A DNA stretch of 21,204 nucleotides from Apostichopus parvimensis (GCA_000934455.1 KN882947.1:1-21204); one strand, 5' to 3'; positions 9,889-19,638 are shown, counted from the stretch's first letter. Notes: generated from the sequence alone by a model not told the origin. Translations and numbers: made by a program.

Positions 9889-10208
9889 CAGAGGCGTGGA
9901 GAGCTATATTGTGACCCGGGATTATATATGTCATGGTTTCCCCCTTTTTACTCTTCTTTTTCCTGCAATAAAATAAGCATATACTCTTTCCCATGTTTCC
10001 CGCGTGCCCGGGGGGCGACCGCCCCCCCCCCCCGAGCATATTTGTTGTGTATGTTTTTATGATATCGCTAGTAATTTCAAAATAGAAAATGCTTAGATGC
10101 AACTTACAAGGCATGGGAAGTGCCATTTCCAGCGATCTGGGAGGCATTTTCGGCCAAAATGTTCTTGTACGCTTCGCGCCAAGTCATGGTGACGCTACGC
10201 TAAGATAG
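9889..10208 (+). mobile_element. Diverged relative of the 10704 hAT-type element
   Basis: The right part, about 10095-10208, shares CATTTCCAGCGATCTGGGAG, then GTACGCTTCGCGCCAA and GACGCTACGCTAAGATAG, with the element at 10704-11081, in the same order and orientation. The reverse of 20669-20779 matches it over the same stretch, including GATGCAACTT at the start. CAGAGGCGTGGAGAGC at 9889 could be a decayed terminus like CAGTGGCGGAGC. A poly-C tract lies at about 10021-10034. The opposite terminus is not recognisable, so the boundaries are approximate. Confidence 0.55.
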
Positions 10209-10213
10209 GTTTG

Positions 10214-10235
10214 CAGAGCCTTATATAAGGCTCTG
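10214..10235. repeat. Perfect 22-bp palindrome
   Basis: Two 11-base halves, CAGAGCCTTAT and ATAAGGCTCTG, are exact reverse complements with no spacer. The centre contains TATATAA. It lies immediately right of the repeat copy ending near 10208, so it may mark the junction of an insertion or excision. Confidence 0.85.
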
Positions 10236-10703
10236 AATTAAACATTAAATGTTGCTAATGTGTACGAACATTTTTTCATTCGAATAGGCACAGGTTCATT
10301 CGATTAAAAGCAATTCTTAATTCGACGAAGTTTTTTCATGTAGTGTTTACGCTAACGGAGCGTAATTCGATCTTAATTAAGCACAGTGTGTACGCACACT
10401 CAATCAGCCAATCATAATTTATAATTCATCGTTTAACGAAGATCTCTCAGTAAGGTGTCTTAATAGCCAATAGTCGAAGTTGTGCAGATATCATATTAGA
10501 CCTACCAGTATATAGTCCTAATTACCAGTCACATTGATGGAACATTTACCTGAACAAATAAGAATTATTATTTTACTGTTGTATAGCACAGCGTCATAGG
10601 CCTACATTTTGACGGGTTTTTGGGGTGGGGTGGATACGCTCCTGCATTTGACATTCCCCTTTTTTTCTCTTTAATGAAAGATACTATCAGTATAGGCCTA
10701 CAC
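10236..10703. other. Intergenic sequence, no gene seen
   Basis: AT-rich spacer with several ATTCGA-containing strings at 10275-10375 and a short GTGTG/CACAC inverted repeat near 10385-10400. Nothing codes convincingly. Confidence 0.6.
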
Positions 10704-11081
10704 CAGTGGCGGAGCGTCCATACAGTCAGGGGGCGGATGCCCCCCCCCCCCCCCTGACGGACTCAAATGGACTGCTGGCGCCCTTTTCAGCTTTTTACCA
10801 GTTTTTACTTATTCGTGATTATTGACTTTTTTATTGCGCTCTCATCTACCTATTGACATCTGTCACATTTTTTGGGCGAAGACACCTATTTATTCTTCGT
10901 TTATCTGCAAATAGCAAGGCCCGGAAAGGGTCATTTCCGGCGATCTAGGGAGTATCTTTACTCAAAAATTTCGGTACGCTCCGCGCCAACTCGTGGTGGC
11001 GCTCCGCTTATAGATAGTTTCGGAAGCGCCCCTACAGACCATTCTCGCCACCCTTGACCAATACCCCTAGCTCCGCCACTG
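10704..11081. mobile_element. hAT-type MITE with 12-bp inverted ends and perfect 8-bp target-site duplication
   Basis: CAGTGGCGGAGC opens the element at 10704 and its exact reverse complement GCTCCGCCACTG closes it at 11070-11081. The flanking octamer GCCTACAC occurs directly at 10696-10703 and again at 11082-11089. Eight-base duplications with CAGTGGCG-like ends are characteristic of the hAT superfamily. At 378 bp with no transposase ORF it must have been mobilised in trans. It holds a poly-C tract near 10741-10755 and a GC-rich inverted core, GCGCCAACTCGTGGTGGCGC, near 10985-11005. The intact duplication suggests a fairly recent insertion. Confidence 0.88.
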
Positions 11082-11668
11082 GCCTACACAAAGAAAGAAC
11101 ATGTATGTATGTATATGTGATCTTCCCGCAAGCAGGAACTCGCGAAAGAAGCCATGCCTCTCTGATTCATTGTGCGACCAGGGTACCCAAGCTATGCAAG
11201 AAGTGGACGTGTTTATGCCATAGTTCTCACACATAAATTCGTTATGTTTCAGGTAAGCATAACAAAAACGACTGACTATGAAAGAATAGCGGAGGCTCGT
11301 GAACAGAGGGGAAAATATGCATACGGAGAATACAACTGCAAGCAGGTTACAGTTCTTTGGTATTTCAACAAATTAACGTACATGATATAATAACCAATAG
11401 GGATCCAACCGCAAAACTTCCAATCAAAATGTATACATCAAATGTTTAATTAAGAATTAGAACTGCGCACTCCATATTTAGTTTAAACTCATTTCTGAAC
11501 CGTTATGTGAAAAGGATATTTATAATCACATTGTTATCCTCTTGTAAACTCATTAATTCATTTTGAGAATCCCAGACTCTTAGCCATACCTGTTAGGCAC
11601 ATTGTAGGCCTATGAATGTTTGAAAGAGAAAACTTGAAGGACACATGAGTTCTTATCGATCATATATT

Positions 11669-11710
11669 TCTCAAGGAATGTATCTAATAATTCGATACAT
11701 CCACTTGAGA
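11669..11710. repeat. Imperfect hairpin with ~16-base arms
   Basis: TCTCAAGGAATGTATC at 11669-11684 pairs with GATACATCCACTTGAGA at 11694-11710: seven pairs at each end of the stem with a small internal mismatch, around a loop of 9 bases. A hairpin transcript is possible, but the stem is shorter than usual for a microRNA precursor. Confidence 0.6.
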
Positions 11711-12078
11711 TAAACAGAGAAGTGTTGACTCAGTTGTCGGGTAGACGATGATTTTAACTTTCGTCAATCAGACAATGACATATACTATCACGTGATACTT
11801 ATACGTCAACTCTTTACGGGAATGTCTTGCACCCCTATACACTCCTATATAGCATAGAATAGAACCTGCTCTGTATGAATAGTCCCCAATCTGTATTCCT
11901 AGGCAACTACAGTAAACCAACTACTAAGAAAGGACCCAATACAAAGGATTACATCGATCGAGGGATTAAGGGGTGACAATCGTTACTGGTATATACCTCG
12001 TAAAGGTTCCACACAGGGTAAATCAGAGGGGCTTAAAAGACTTTAAAACAGTATATATCGAAGTTCTAAACTAAGTAG

Positions 12079-12095
12079 GTGGTGAAAATCACCAC
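12079..12095. promoter_or_regulatory. Short inverted repeat upstream of TMEM26
   Basis: GTGGTGA and TCACCAC are exact inverted halves separated by AAA, 162 bp before the TMEM26 start codon. The shape resembles a binding site for a dimeric transcription factor, but no factor can be named from it. Confidence 0.3.
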
Positions 12096-12120
12096 GCGTC
12101 ATTATCTATAACCTTATACT

Positions 12121-12128
12121 TATAAAAA
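12121..12128 (+). promoter_or_regulatory. Candidate TATA box for TMEM26
   Basis: TATAAAAA lies 136 bp before the start codon, which would leave a 5' UTR of about 100 bp. The region is AT-rich, so a chance match is likely. An acceptor-like TTATTTTCAG at 12236-12245, just before the ATG, allows the alternative of an untranslated first exon further upstream. Confidence 0.25.
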
Positions 12129-12256
12129 TTAAACAAAACGTGGAAGAGAAAAAACGAGTAATGTTCGATTAACGAGAAGATTCCTTCCAGTGGCAGCGTC
12201 ACGTGTCTTAATATTTTGTTACCTTTATAAACTCGTTATTTTCAGACGATTTTAAT

Positions 12257-12447
12257 ATGGGGGTAATTTCTATTGGTAAGGGTCTTCTAGCGAGGATTAT
12301 ATTTGCTCTTCATGGACTTCTAACAGTTTGGAAGGTAACACTTTCTTACGAATCACCGTTATACTGGCTGTTAGCAGTACCAATTCTGTTTTTACCTATA
12401 GAATTTGCCATCACTTTCAAGTGTACGAAAACTGGTGAATGGAAATG
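12257..12447 (+). CDS. TMEM26: TMEM26 exon 1: N-terminus and first two membrane segments
   Basis: Sixty-three codons plus TG of a Trp codon, then donor GTATGT. Starts MGVISIGKGLLARIIFALHG. Hydrophobic segments lie at about residues 10-28 and 36-54, and EWKW precedes the splice as YKWF does in human. The ATG is the first after an in-frame stop at 12209 and has G at +4. Confidence 0.87.
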
Positions 12448-15400
12448 GTATGTATACTCTAGTTTTGTTTTTCCTCATTGCTAAGACAATCTTTAATTCA
12501 GTAAAAAACGAAATCATCACTGATAGATTGTACACTACCACATGTAAGAATATTTCCGCACGATAAATGGCTAAAACCCCGTAAAAAGAGGCCTACAACT
12601 GTAAAACTATAGTATGTAAACATGGATCTTATCGGGAGCCTTTCTATCATGGCTGAAGGATCGAAACCTATGGCAGAAAGGTATGGCGGTGTGTACCTAT
12701 GGCGGAATGGCATTATATCCGATGTTATCTACAGTATAGGGCTGAGGAGTTTCCAAAGGTGAAGGTCAAATTCAATACTCCCCGACTGATAAAGATAGTA
12801 GCCGGACTTTTAAGGGAGGACCAGAGACGAAATAAAGGATTTTAAAAGATAGATAATGCCCTGGGGTCCCTGAAGCCGACTAAAATGTAGCGGGAGGGGG
12901 GATGGGGTCTCAGGGGGCCCTTCCCCTAGGAAAACAATCGAACGTCAATAAGTACATTGTGAGGCACACTTAGACTATAATTTAGGTCCACATAAGTAGC
13001 TCTAAAGGTAATATCGTGGGAATAAATAATGATAACAATATTTCCCCGACGATTTAGGTTGGGACCTGAACCTTCATGGGACGGCCAGAGACGAACCAAG
13101 GATTTTATAAAATAAGGGGTACCACAATGTGGTCACTGAAGCCGACGTTCATGTAGGGCCGAGGTGCCCCCCAGACAGAGCAAAACATAATAAATGTTTA
13201 GACGTTAAGTTGAACCCAGGCGTAGTATAGTGGTCGAAAATCTTTCCGGTTGAACGCAACAACAAAAAAATCTCAACTGCACCACTGGTTATTTAATGTC
13301 TAATGCAGAGGTGGGCACGAGTATGATTACGACTCACATTGACACTGTGGGGTTTTTTTTATATTTAATCCGCGTTCCATGATTAACCTGGAAATAGTAC
13401 ATTATATAGAAACTTAAGGAACAGTAAGTTCTACATGGATGCTGTTCATCTGTTATGTTACAAAACTATATCAAAATAAATCAAAATTTGGCTGTATGTG
13501 CAAACTCTCCAAAGTTTCATGTTTCTCGTTTCGGTTGTTCGGTGAATTCATATAGTTTTAGTTGATTTATGGTTGAAAAAAAACAGTTGCTCTAATATTA
13601 TCTAATTTATATGTATTTTAGCATAAATAAAAACTTTGAATATAGTGAACACTTAGCACAAAGTAATTTGGCCCGGAAAATAACTTTACGGTGCTAATGA
13701 CAAACACATACTATAGCCTATATCCGTGTAACATACACTACCGGTACGCCTCATGGGTGAAGCAATTATTTAACAATAGCAAATCAAATGAACCTAAAGT
13801 TTACCTTCACTGCAAATTTCTAGATTTTTTTTTATTCAAAGGAGTGCATTTGAAGGAAACCTTTCATTTTTATATCTGTTTACTTCATATTTTTGTAAGC
13901 GAAAAGTGCACCTATAGGGGAAGTCTTACTGGTTGCAGACACTGCGTATACACTCTGAAAAGTTTGAGCAAATATTTTACCCAAAACTGGGTACTTATGT
14001 ATCCAACCAACTTTGGGTAAAGATTTGCCCCCAATCAAGTATCAATTACGCCACTTTAACTAAATTGCAAAAAGTGATACAGTTGTCAAACTTGACTGCA
14101 TTTTACTTTTCATTGGACAAAACTTCATGAAAACTTGGTTGGACACATGCTTACCAAGTGTTGGGTAAAATATTTGCCCAGCGTTTTTAGAGCGAAGTTA
14201 CAATTCCCATTCAGAAGTATATAGGTCCTACCAATCCTACCAAAAAAACATTGTTCTTTCCTTCTTTTCGCTTTCACTTTTCCTTTTCCGAGCATTTTAA
14301 TTCCGGGGTGGGGTTGAGAATTTAATCCATAATAGGTACTCCATAAGACTATTTTGTGGGGAAATTAAACCAAAATATTGTGACTATAAAACGCGATAGT
14401 GATTTCTCATAAATATTATAAGTTTTGTATTAATATTACAAGCTAGGTAATATCAACCGTGTCCATCCATTCATATAGATTCCGAGTTTAACCATTTCGT
14501 AAACAGAGCATAGAACTTAATTCAACATCTGACGCTCTTCTCAACTCGATATATTTTTCTATATTGCAAATTGACATCGTTGCCTTGTTACCAGTGGTCT
14601 GGTGCCAACCAAGCACACAAAAAATGGTGTCAAAAATAAACTTACTCTGATGGACTATTTTTAGATGCTTTCTCTAATCAGTGAATAGTTTGGTTGAAAG
14701 TTTATATATTTGTCTTGCATACAGACATATTACGTCTCTTTATAAAAATGTTAAAGATAGGTTCAACTTTGTCATTTTATTGTTGTTTCTCCTCGACAAT
14801 GTGTTACATGCTCACTTTGCTGAAAACAAGTGGCCTATATTAAAGAAGAATTCTTACCCTTAAGTTTAAACATGATAAAAATGCATCGAAATCGTACAAC
14901 TTATGTCCTTTGAAAGAAGAAATAAAACTGCAGTAAAAAAAATACAACATACACCTAACAATCTAAGTCACTAGATAATTTTCAAACTACTAATAAACTT
15001 TACACATTTTGTTTGGGGGGGGGGGGGCTTAATTTTACCCCCTAAATATCAAAGAAAGACAAGAATGAACCCTAGATTAGATCCACTTAAGTTTCACTTC
15101 GAAAATTTCTCTTTAAAATTCTCCTTTCTTTGAGTTTGTCTTTATCAGTTATCAATTTAGTTTGTTAATATATAGCGCCATATCATTTTTTCTCAAATTC
15201 TAGACACGATTTTGATGTGGAAGTTATAGTAGTTCATATTTAATTAAAGTTACTGTATAAGCCTATTTCCATATTTAATGGTAAACTTTGTAATGAAAGA
15301 ATACACACACAAACACACTGACACCTTGGATCCGCGTATTTTCATTGAAACTGTTTAATCTATTGTTTGAAATTAATTTTTCATTACGTAATCGTTTACA

Positions 15401-18400
15401 TTATATTGGAGTTTGTTCAACAATTTCGGAAAGATGCCGTATACTTTTTTAAATAACAAGGGTGACCCCCCCCCCCCCCCCCGATAAAAAACAAAACATA
15501 AATTTAGAAGTTAAATGGTGAAATTTTAATAAAGCATATTTCGAATATGAATTATGTCTATAATTGAAGAAGACCATTAGTCTTCCCTTTGTAGAATAAA
15601 ACAGTTTACAGTAAGTACTTCCAAATGCAGCATTAAATTGAGGGCAGCATCACAGACAGTATTAGAACCGTAGATAGAGAAAATACGGTTATATAGTTTG
15701 TAACTGGTTTGATGGAAGCTTTCTGAATCAAACGTTTTCTTCAATTACAGTTGTCAATTCTCATCTACATTACTATTTATAATACTCACTAGTATAGCAA
15801 CGAGGGGTAACCAAAAAACACCGCCTCGTTGCCCGTGACGTAAACAAGGGTGACACCATATCGACCATTTTAACGTTGCAATTGATTGACGATGGAATTC
15901 TGCGTCACGATTCCAGCTAAGTTAATAGATTTCTTGCAAATACAGGAATGCAATTAAAAGGCAAAAATGGTGAAATTATTGATTAAAGTAAATCACATCC
16001 CATTGCTTTAGTCACGGTATATCATGAGGCATAATGATTTGAACAGATTATAAAGAAATCACCTAAAGGCATATCAATATATATAGATGACTTGTTTCGT
16101 TTTTAGTTTCAACAAATTGTTGGTTCTGGTAAACGAGGTGAGAGACTAACGTGGTGTTTTATTATCTAAGTAATCTCCACATTCTCATCATTTGGTCCAT
16201 TAAACAATCATTAAACCTTTAAGAATTGCATCCTACTTTGTCAATAACGGTTGGCAATGGCAAGGAGGGTTTGTTTGGGCCCCATTATCTGTATGACAAA
16301 CCCCACTGATTCAAATATCTATTCATTTGTTAATCACCGGCGACTTGACTCTCACTATATAGATCACACGAGGTCGTGACGTAAATTTTCCTCTCTAACA
16401 CGAGGCTAAAGCATGTTAATGAGCGAGATTAATTGTATAGCACGTTACGTCATTGTAGTTTTCTTTCATATAGTAGACGAAAGATGCATTCAAGTAGGTT
16501 TTGAGAAAATATGAATATAATTTGCAGTTTCCGCTATAGTAAACCATTGTGGATCAATTGAGCTCTGATCCGTGATACGTTCCGTTAATTCCTTCCCACT
16601 GGTTGCTTCCCCCCCCCCCCAACCTCTCTCTTTCTCTCCCTGTTACTGTACACCATAATCATGTCCAGCCTGACAGTCATCTTCATAATCATGGAACATT
16701 ACTTATTCTTGTTTGTTTGTTTATAATTCTTCAGCCCCTGAAGAAGATCCTGCTAGGATCGAAACGTCGGGTCTTCTTACTTTTCACATTCTCTTACACA
16801 GGCTTTTAGTGGATAAGCAGTTTGCTAACAGTTTTGTTTTATTTGATTTGTGTTTATAATTAATTACTTTTTGATTCTTGATTTCCACTCAGGTTCTGTC
16901 CATCTGTGTGTCTTTATCTCTTGAGCGTGGCACCTGGTCTTTGGCTTATGCAATTTCACCTGTACAATACCAGGATAGCTTTCAGAGACGCCTATGGTTG
17001 GGAGTCTTGTACACTGCAGACAAACTACAGTACACAGAGCATTGACGATCTACAGCAAGGGGTAAGTATTAAGGATATAAAGATAGATAAACAGACACCC
17101 ACCCCTCTCCTACCCTCCACCCCGACTCCATCACCCCCACCCCTTAAATCGAAAACTTACTGCTCTTTTTTAACGATGACTTCGACCGTAGAGCAAGGTT
17201 TGATGAAATTGTAATTATACTCTTTCTGCATAAAATTTGTGTCATTGTTTTGTCAGTTGAAGTGATGGCAATGGTTAAGATGTTTGCACTCACATAATAA
17301 ATCTTTCTAAAAGTCAGATTTATCAATGCTCATTCTTTTGAGCTTGGATGAAATGAATAAGAAATTTGCCGAATTTTTGCCACGTACATTTGTCAGAGTA
17401 TATGTAGGACCTAAACATGAATGATTTCCTTAATTGAGTGTGTAAACAATCAAAATTGTACATCCTTTTAGCTATTGATTTATGATAGATATATGCAGAT
17501 CACCTATTTGTTTACATATTCGTACCAGCCAAGTGCGATACACCGTACTGCAGCTGCAGATGACTTCAGACGCGGACATTCGAACTTATATTTGCATAAC
17601 AAACTTTGTGCTGTTGTAATCTTTCATTTTCTTCTGAAACTATAGATTAGCGCAAATGGGTCTAACAAGCACTTTGGGCAATGCATATATTAGATTTTGA
17701 CCCTTTCCTGAATATGCTGAAACACCTTCCTCCCTCTCTTACTTGAAGAAACAACTTAGCATTAAAGCATTAGCTACAGTATACGTTGCTGAAATGGTCA
17801 CTCAGAAAGATCATAGTCAACAAAATTTTGATCAACATGTCTTCTCGGGTTGTTGACAATACGTGGTTTCCTTATGATTCTCTACATTTTAAGATACCGA
17901 CCCAGATTTTGAACTGCGAATCAAAATCGGTATTAATACGACCGCGGTGATTGAAAAGGAGAATTGGGAGATGCTCAGGTGAGCCTCCTATGAAAGTATA
18001 GAAATATATCAGGACCAATCTTGAGATATTCAATATGATTATTTTCCCCCTTTCTCCATAGTTGGGAGTCAGCATCCCTGGACTTACTTTACCTGCACTT
18101 AATATATCTGACAGTGAATGGACCTTAGCACTGGAGCAACTTCTCGTTGTCTTCCTGATCGTCGGTCGTTGGCTATTACCAAAGGGCGAACTCAGCAGGG
18201 ACCAGCTTTCCCAGCTGCTACTGGTCTACATCGGCATGGCAGCTGACATTTTGGAATTTTCTGCCGAAAATTTGAAAGAGGGCGCCGTTTACTGTGATCT
18301 CCTTTTAATCATTATCATTCTCGCTCTTTGGTCGTGGAGCCTGATACAATTCACTTTGGTACTCACGTCGGTATCTGGGAGACGAGGGCGTAACTTTGCG

Positions 18401-18730
18401 CCCTCTAGTCGGGCGCAAAATTTCTGTAATCTGTGTTGCAAGTGTGGATGTTGCGCCAACGAGATCTGGTCATTGTTCATAACCATCATAATGCAAGACG
18501 GCCCTTTCTTCGTCATGCGTATGTACCTCATCATCGACCGACACGTCTTCAATCAAATGATGATGTTTTTCACGATCAAAAACCTTCTCGTGTTGTCGCT
18601 ACAATTGTACCGGATCGGAATTTTATGTTGTGATGTACCTAATAAAGTCGAGCCGGCAGATGAGCCCGAGGCTGAAGCAGTAGTGGCTGTGGACGATTTA
18701 GAAAGGGCAGAGAAGGGTGATAACGAATAA
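12257..18730 (+). CDS. TMEM26: TMEM26 homologue, multi-pass transmembrane protein; three coding exons
   Basis: Coding exons 12257-12447, 16893-17061 and 18062-18730 join in frame to 342 residues (human TMEM26 is about 368). The match spans the protein: WKVTLSYESPLYWLLAVP in exon 1, KWFCPS and LYLLSVAPGLWLM in exon 2, and GRWLLPKGELSRDQLSQLLL, AADILEF, QDGPFFVMRM, NQMMMFFTIKNLLV and LQLYRI in exon 3. About eight hydrophobic segments fit the family's multi-pass topology. Two N-glycosylation sequons, Asn108 and Asn134, lie in the loop between the third and fourth segments. The C-terminus is acidic. A small exon inside intron 2 cannot be excluded, because that loop is shorter than in human. In vertebrates the protein is membrane-located and poorly characterised, so no biochemical role is assigned. 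Confidence 0.9.
12778..13180. repeat. Diverged direct repeat, two copies about 264 bp apart
   Basis: CCAGAGACGAA occurs at 12821 and 13085 in longer similar contexts. Both copies run from CCCCGAC, through a GGGA segment, CAGAGACGAA, GGATTTTA and a CTGAAGCCGAC segment, to ATGTAG followed by G-rich sequence. Similarity covers roughly 130 bp. It looks like two units of an old satellite or a duplicated insertion. Confidence 0.7.
13953..14192. mobile_element. Short inverted-repeat element (about 240 bp), MITE-like
   Basis: The left arm, including GCAAATATTTTACCCAA at about 13968-13984 and ATGTATCCAACCAA further in, is matched by the reverse complement of the right arm (GGTTGGACACATG and TTGGGTAAAATATTTGC, about 14138-14177). 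The arms are about 55-60 bases with roughly 75-80% match, and the outer ends are CTCTGAAAA and TTTTTAGAG. There is no coding capacity and no clear target-site duplication. Confidence 0.72.
15797..15832. repeat. Perfect 9-bp inverted repeat with 18-base loop
   Basis: GCAACGAGG at 15797-15805 and CCTCGTTGC at 15824-15832 are exact inverted copies. TGACGTAA, a CRE-like string, follows at about 15836. It lies deep in TMEM26 intron 1; purpose unknown. Confidence 0.6.
16603..16830 (+). repeat. Probable dispersed repeat with a hammerhead-like core
   Basis: Poly-C and CT-rich sequence (16610-16640) is followed by CTGAAGA at 16738-16744, a GATCC/GGATC stem with loop TGCTA, and GAAAC at 16761-16765. 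CUGANGA, a stem, then GAAAC is the hammerhead ribozyme core order, but one extra A separates CTGAAGA from the stem and the other helices are not evident. Related motifs occur in animal repeats. An ORF here (16603-16809) is probably fortuitous. Confidence 0.35.
16893..17061 (+). CDS. TMEM26: TMEM26 exon 2: third membrane segment and extracytoplasmic loop
   Basis: Acceptor TTTCCACTCAG, donor GTAAGT, phase 0 at its end. Completes the Trp codon and adds 56 codons: the hydrophobic FCPSVCLYLLSVAPGLWLMQ (residues 65-84), then a polar loop with sequon NYS at 108-110. It is recognised from frame fit on both sides and similarity to the human KWFSPA...SIVPSLWLLE segment. Confidence 0.85.
17062..18061 (+). 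other. TMEM26 intron 2 (1.0 kb)
   Basis: Begins GTAAGTATTAAGG, with a C-rich CACCC-type stretch at 17095-17145, and ends with a pyrimidine tract and TTTCTCCATAG. Nothing else recognisable. Confidence 0.8.
18062..18730 (+). CDS. TMEM26: TMEM26 exon 3: membrane segments 4-8 and C-terminal tail
   Basis: Opens after TTTCTCCATAG with TTG and reads 222 codons to TAA. Hydrophobic segments lie at about residues 142-159, 170-186, 197-222, 254-278 and 284-309. The conserved block GRWLLPKG-LSRDQLSQLLL is at 155-174. Between the sixth and seventh segments is a Cys cluster (Cys 242, 245, 246, 248, 250, 251) that the human protein, as I recall it, lacks. The tail after 310 is rich in Glu, Asp and Ala. Confidence 0.93.
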   Translation: MGVSIPGLTLPALNISDSEWTLALEQLLVVFLIVGRWLLPKGELSRDQLSQLLLVYIGMAADILEFSAENLKEGAVYCDLLLIIIILALWSWSLIQFTLVLTSVSGRRGRNFAPSSRAQNFCNLCCKCGCCANEIWSLFITIIMQDGPFFVMRMYLIIDRHVFNQMMMFFTIKNLLVLSLQLYRIGILCCDVPNKVEPADEPEAEAVVAVDDLERAEKGDNE

Positions 18731-19638
18731 TATAGGGATCGATAGTTTTTCTGCGATATATTGCTGATGTACTCTATGCTGGATCTTGCACTAAATTGCT
18801 GCCATAATTATGATGGAAAATGGAGCTTTTGAATGGTGGGTAGGGGGGGGGGTGGAGGGGCTGAATTTGGTTTCAGGTATCTGGTACAAAAAGTTCGTGT
18901 TTTCGCTGAACTGTGACTTTATTCTCTCCAATTTATGTAATAATATTTGAGGTGATATTTGTAGTTGGTCGACTTGCTGAAAGATTTTGGAATATATATA
19001 CCTTCCATGGATTCGTACCCCCTCTTCTATAAAAGATAAACATAAAATTACATTTCAACATTCTTCAATCGCCCATATTTTTCAACCTCAAATGTTACAG
19101 GAAATGTTGCTAATGATGGTAAAGCTTTACAAATCCTATGAATCCACCAAATATTAATGCTCGTCCCTTCTTTACCTGTTTAGTAATGGAAAAATTAGGC
19201 TGCCGTCAAGATATAAAGATCGTTTCGTAAAGATAGAAGCAATTTTCAACAAAACGATTGATTGTTCGCTTAATAGTCTTATCAAGTTGCAACAAAATGA
19301 CAAATTTCCTTGAATCTTATAGTGAGGAACTCAACATTTTGCTGCAAAATGGCAAATTAATTATTTATCAAATGTTATCAATTTAACAATTCACGACAAA
19401 ATGATCAGTTGATCACTTAATATATTTCTGTACCAAATTTAAACCATTATACAAGAAAGTGATAAATTAAGCTCGGAAAGTCTTCATTTCAGCAACTTGT
19501 ATCAAAATAATAAAAAGATCGATTAATTGATCGGATTGTCATTTCATAATTTAACAACTACAGGAAAAAGTGCAGAAAAAGGTCTTGAAATTTTGTTGAC
19601 CATTAACTTTCCTGATAACTTGCTATATTTATAGGCCT
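18731..19638 (+). other. 3' flank of TMEM26
   Basis: No coding sequence. A poly-G tract lies at 18842-18851. AATAAA at 19509-19514, about 780 bp after the stop codon, is a possible polyadenylation signal, but no downstream GU-rich element could be confirmed. The stretch 19150-19560 is AT-rich with repeated ATCA and CAAAATG-type strings. Confidence 0.5.

Larger units (their letters stand above)
11082..12256. other. Upstream flank of TMEM26
   Basis: No coding exon recognised. Small ORFs at 11054-11390 overlap the transposon end and have no family features. Smaller items are an imperfect hairpin (11669-11710), a short palindrome (12079-12095) and a TATA-like string (12121). Confidence 0.6.
12448..16892 (+). 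other. TMEM26 intron 1 (4.4 kb)
   Basis: GT-AG intron. Repeats inside are listed separately. Other stretches (13200-13950, 14200-15000, 15030-15450 and 15840-16600) are AT-rich with no recognisable gene; small ORFs at 13691-14130 and 14681-14863 have no family features. Poly-G at about 15013-15027 and poly-C at about 15465-15482 stand out, as does a 7-bp inverted repeat AACCGTA/TACGGTT near 15666-15690. Confidence 0.8.

Noticed and set aside
13691..14130. Two overlapping ORFs in TMEM26 intron 1
   Set aside because: No family features; the second lies within an inverted-repeat element.
16603..16809. 68-residue ORF beginning with a proline-rich stretch
   Set aside because: It starts in a poly-C tract and runs through a dispersed-repeat motif; no conserved domain.
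18289..18633. ORFs overlapping TMEM26 exon 3 (reverse 18289-18552 and plus-frame 18433-18633)
   Set aside because: They are shadow frames of a well-supported conserved exon.
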